From JBMORO01 sp049322295 (GTDB lineage: Bacteria; Patescibacteriota; Minisyncoccia; RBG-13-40-8-A): 13,703 bases of DNA. The stretch covers positions 1 through 13,703 of the forward strand of contig JBMORO010000029.1 in NCBI GenBank assembly GCA_049322295.1. The letters run 5' to 3'. The notes below the pieces were generated by a model. The model was not told the DNA's origin. It made no database searches and was given only the letters and a program-made list of their open reading frames with translations. Shown here in pieces: positions 11,558 to 13,703 of the stretch (position 1 is its first letter; the number at the start of each line of letters is the position of its first letter). Position numbers and translations under genes: made by a program.

Positions 11558-11650
11558 AAGCGCTTCGCTAAAATTAAATATAAAAGATAAAAAATAAAAA
11601 ATTTTTTATTTTTGGTTTGTGTTTTTTATTTTTTGTTTTTTATTTTTTAT
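11558..11650 (-). promoter_or_regulatory. Very AT-rich spacer between the HD gene and serS
   Basis: It contains a 12-bp palindrome AAAAATAAAAAA/TTTTTTATTTTT (11590-11613), two direct copies of GTTTTTTATTTTTT (about 11621-11650), and on the minus strand a TATATT-like -10 about 20 nt before the serS ATG. It probably acts as terminator of the HD gene and promoter of serS. The promoter call is weak because -35 matches in such sequence are uninformative. Confidence 0.35.
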
Positions 11651-12205
11651 TTAAAGACCCAGATCATCGGGTATTGTCTTCATCGCCCCTAAACAAATCT
11701 TTACAAATTCTTCTAAACTCAAACCCAATAACTCTTGGCATTTGGAAATAATTTCCCGATTGGCGCCATGGGCAAAAGATTTTTCGCCAAAGCGATTAAT
11801 AACATTTTCCGCGGTTAAATCAGCAATTTTCTTGCTTGGTAGAACCAAAGTTGCGGCAACAATCAATCCAGTTAAAGGATCAACTGAAAATAAAGCTTTT
11901 GCCATTTTGCTTTCCGGTGCAATTCCGTGTCTTTCATTATGGGTTTTTACTGCTTCGCAAATTTCTTTATCCAATCCGGCTTTTTCCAACATTTCCGCAC
12001 CAATTAAAGAATGTTTATCCGGTTCATTTTTCGTTTCTTCGTAATCAATATCGTGTAGTAAACCAGCTAACCCCCATTTCTCTATGTCTTCGCCAAATTT
12101 CTCCGCCAAATCCCGCATACACACCTCAACCGCCAAACAATGTTTCACCAAATTCTGGTTCTGTATTTTCTCATTCACTAATTTCAATCCTTCTTCTCTT
12201 GTCAT
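11651..12205 (-). CDS. HD-domain metal-dependent phosphohydrolase
   Basis: A 184-residue HD-superfamily protein. The metal-binding set is complete: H22 (in LVKHCLAVE), H51-D52 (GLLHDID) and D109 (FSVDPLTG). H65 (DKHSLIGAEML) and H89 (AVKTHNE) are additional conserved histidines. It fits the group of small stand-alone HD hydrolases often annotated 'HDIG domain-containing' or 'HD superfamily phosphohydrolase'. Such enzymes cleave phosphate esters of nucleotides or other small substrates, but the substrate cannot be read from the sequence. The protein is entirely soluble, with no other domain. A -10-like TATAAT at 12265-12270 could serve as its promoter. It sits between lysS and serS, with an AT-rich spacer on its 3' side. 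Confidence 0.88.
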   Translation of the reverse strand: MTREEGLKLVNEKIQNQNLVKHCLAVEVCMRDLAEKFGEDIEKWGLAGLLHDIDYEETKNEPDKHSLIGAEMLEKAGLDKEICEAVKTHNERHGIAPESKMAKALFSVDPLTGLIVAATLVLPSKKIADLTAENVINRFGEKSFAHGANREIISKCQELLGLSLEEFVKICLGAMKTIPDDLGL

Positions 12206-12264
12206 ATTTAGAAAAATAAGTGAGTCCGAAAAACCATCGGGCTGGCAGTGGGTTCATTAATGTA

Positions 12265-12270
12265 ATTATA
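12265..12270 (-). promoter_or_regulatory. Possible -10 element of the HD hydrolase gene
   Basis: A perfect TATAAT on the minus strand, 60 nt before the ATG at 12205. No acceptable -35 lies 16-18 nt upstream and there is no TG extension, so the call is tentative. Read-through from lysS is equally possible. Confidence 0.3.
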
Positions 12271-12294
12271 AAATATAGGCGTGGTTTTGAGGGC

Positions 12295-13635
12295 TTACTT
12301 ATTTTTTGGACGCATCGTGGGAAATAATATCACTTCCCTTAATGTTTTTGATTTGGTTAATAGAACTGCTAATCTATCAATGCCAATGCCGATGCCGGCT
12401 GCTGGAGGCATTCCGTATTCAAGAGCTTCAATATAATCTTTGTCAAATTGATGGGCTTCTTTATCTCCTTTTCTTCTTTTTACTTCCTGCGCCCTAAATC
12501 GTTCTGCTTGATCAAGGGGACTATTGATTTCTGACCAGCCATTGGCAATTTCCAAACCATTAGCAATTAACTGAAATCTAGCTACTTTTTTTGGATTCTT
12601 GTCCAGCTTTTTGGCTAAAGGCGAAACCTCTACTGGATGATGAATAATAAATGTTGGTTCTTTAATTTTAGCAAAAACTTCCTTAACGTCTTTTTTACCG
12701 ACAATTTTTTCGTATTCTATTCTTTTGAATCTGCCCTTTCCGCCCGAGGCGGACCCGCCTTTGGCGGAAAAAATTTTCTTATCCAAAGATTTTAATAACT
12801 TCTCGGTAAAATCCATCATTTGCTGATAATCCCAATAAGCAGCATAAAATTCCAGCATGGTAAATTCCGGATTGTGTTCTCTGTCCATGCCTTCGTTTCT
12901 AAAATTCCGGCCCAATTCATACACTTTTTCAAATCCGCCAATCAATAACCGCTTCAAATACAATTCCGGTGCGATTCTTAAATATAAATCAATATTTAAG
13001 GCATTGAGATGGGTTCTAAAAGGACGAGCAACAGTACCACCAGCCATTGTCTGAAGCATCGGCGTTTCCACTTCTAAAAATCCGTTATCCTCCAAAAAAT
13101 TACGGATTTTTTTGATGATTTCGGAACGCTTTACAAATTTTCCCCTGATTTCCTTGTTTAAAACCAAGTCCAGATATCTTTTTCTAAATCTTTCCTCAAC
13201 ATCTTCAAGTCCATACCATTCACTCGGCAATGGCGACAAAGATTTGCTGATAATTCGCCATTTCAAGACATCTAATGTCTTTTCGCCTTTTTTGGTTTTA
13301 AATAGAGTTCCAGTCGCTTCAATAAAATCGCCAATATCAATATTTTCCAAAAATAATTTATATTGCTTGTCCCCGACTTTATCTTTTCTCAAATAAATTT
13401 GAATTTGGGCTGTGCCATCTTCAATATGGCAAAAAGTTGAACCACCATGCTCTCTGATTGAACGAACCCTGCCCACCAAGGTTATTTTCTTTTTTGAAAG
13501 CTTAGAAAAATTATCCAATACCTCTTTATTCGTATGGGTACGCAAAACCTTGGCTGGATAAGGATTTAATCCCGCTTTTATTAAATTATTCAATTTCTCT
13601 AATCTAAACCTCCTAATTTTTTCTAAATTTATCAT
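12295..13635 (-). CDS. lysS: Lysine-tRNA ligase, class II (LysRS), compact
   Basis: A 446-residue class II aminoacyl-tRNA synthetase that charges tRNA-Lys. An OB-fold anticodon-binding domain (about 50-130: ITLVGRVRSIREHGGSTFCHIEDGTAQIQIY) is followed by motif 1 (about 170-193, ending ETPMLQ). Then comes motif 2 (VYELGRNFRNEGMDREHNPEFTMLEFY, about 238-264) and motif 3 GIGIGIDRLAVLL (about 414-426). The usual 'qPTFIi..PveVSPLAk' is at 327-343. It is about 60 residues shorter than the E. coli enzyme (about 505). Part of the loss falls between KIVG (310-313) and EPTFI (326-330), where most LysRS have roughly 40 more residues. Residues about 288-302 (SAKGGSASGGK) come from an in-frame GC-rich palindrome. 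No Shine-Dalgarno; the ATG is 5 nt after the preceding stop. Confidence 0.96.
   Translation of the reverse strand: MINLEKIRRFRLEKLNNLIKAGLNPYPAKVLRTHTNKEVLDNFSKLSKKKITLVGRVRSIREHGGSTFCHIEDGTAQIQIYLRKDKVGDKQYKLFLENIDIGDFIEATGTLFKTKKGEKTLDVLKWRIISKSLSPLPSEWYGLEDVEERFRKRYLDLVLNKEIRGKFVKRSEIIKKIRNFLEDNGFLEVETPMLQTMAGGTVARPFRTHLNALNIDLYLRIAPELYLKRLLIGGFEKVYELGRNFRNEGMDREHNPEFTMLEFYAAYWDYQQMMDFTEKLLKSLDKKIFSAKGGSASGGKGRFKRIEYEKIVGKKDVKEVFAKIKEPTFIIHHPVEVSPLAKKLDKNPKKVARFQLIANGLEIANGWSEINSPLDQAERFRAQEVKRRKGDKEAHQFDKDYIEALEYGMPPAAGIGIGIDRLAVLLTKSKTLREVILFPTMRPKNK
12737..12770. repeat. 34-nt GC-rich nested palindrome inserted in lysS
   Basis: TTTCCGCC (12737-12744) pairs with GGCGGAAA (12763-12770). 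Inside, AGGCGG (12747-12752) pairs with CCGCCT (12755-12760) around an AC loop. The two stems are separated by a 2x2 mismatch. It is translated on the minus strand as SAKGGSASGG in a variable loop, in sequence far more GC-rich than the rest of lysS. Confidence 0.85.
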
Positions 13636-13640
13636 ATATT

Positions 13641-13703
13641 TTATTCTTCTTCTTTTCCTTTCATCGCCTCTTCAATGGCTTTGCGGACTTCTTCTAAATC
13701 TGG
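13641..13703 (-). CDS. C-terminal end of an unidentified gene upstream of lysS
   Basis: The last 20 codons and a TAA (13641-13643) are visible on the minus strand. They read PDLEEVRKAIEEAMKGKEEE, a charged, helical, Lys/Glu-rich tail. The stop is 5 nt before the lysS ATG, so this gene and lysS are probably in one operon. Too little is visible to name a family. Confidence 0.6.
   Translation of the reverse strand, partial: PDLEEVRKAIEEAMKGKEEE

Noticed and set aside
11836..12219. 127-codon plus-strand ORF opposite the HD hydrolase gene
   Set aside because: The minus strand encodes a complete HD motif set; the plus-strand product is low-complexity and unlike any protein.

Overview
The window looks like a piece of the compact, AT-rich chromosome of a Patescibacteria (CPR) bacterium, probably of the Parcubacteria type. 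This is an inference from several things. A VirD4/TraG-like ATPase with an N-terminal membrane anchor stands among housekeeping genes with no conjugation cluster. DnaX is short and gamma-only, LysRS has a shortened catalytic domain, genes abut or overlap by 4-26 nt, Shine-Dalgarno sequences are nearly absent, and GC-rich palindromic repeats sit in frame inside genes. No phylogenetic marker was tested.

Layout. Positions 1-1251 (minus strand) hold the N-terminal part of an SPL-type radical SAM protein, preceded by a membrane-anchored cysteine-rich protein with a good sigma70-type promoter. Positions 1222-2814 (minus) hold a small helical protein of unknown function, a 261-nt gene-free stretch with possible RNA structure, cutA, and a membrane-anchored beta-rich protein whose gene overlaps cutA by 4 nt and has its own extended -10 promoter. 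Positions 2822-7541 (minus) form one apparent operon: a small helical protein, the VirD4/TraG-like ATPase, a GtrA-family membrane protein, dnaX (gamma subunit) and tRNA-Gln(UUG). Its start lies in a perfect palindrome (7544-7579) with an extended -10 element on each strand, so it appears to fire divergently.

On the plus strand, 7665-9530 encodes a large polyprenyl-phosphate-dependent (PMT/GT39-like) membrane glycosyltransferase. It converges on ftsQ, and one 19-bp hairpin serves as a shared terminator overlapping both stop codons. Positions 9573-13703 (minus) contain ftsQ, serS (4-nt overlap with ftsQ), an HD-domain hydrolase, lysS and the last 20 codons of an upstream gene.

Functions are mostly translation (tRNA-Gln, SerRS, LysRS), replication (DnaX), division (FtsQ) and envelope work (GtrA-like protein, glycosyltransferase, cysteine-rich protein, ATPase). 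The most unusual signal is a set of in-frame palindromic elements inside coding sequence: four in the glycosyltransferase, one in lysS and a near-perfect palindrome in serS. Three of them are exactly 34 nt long. Two glycosyltransferase elements with unrelated sequence share the same double-palindrome architecture. This suggests a family of small elements tolerated as peptide insertions, possibly mobile.
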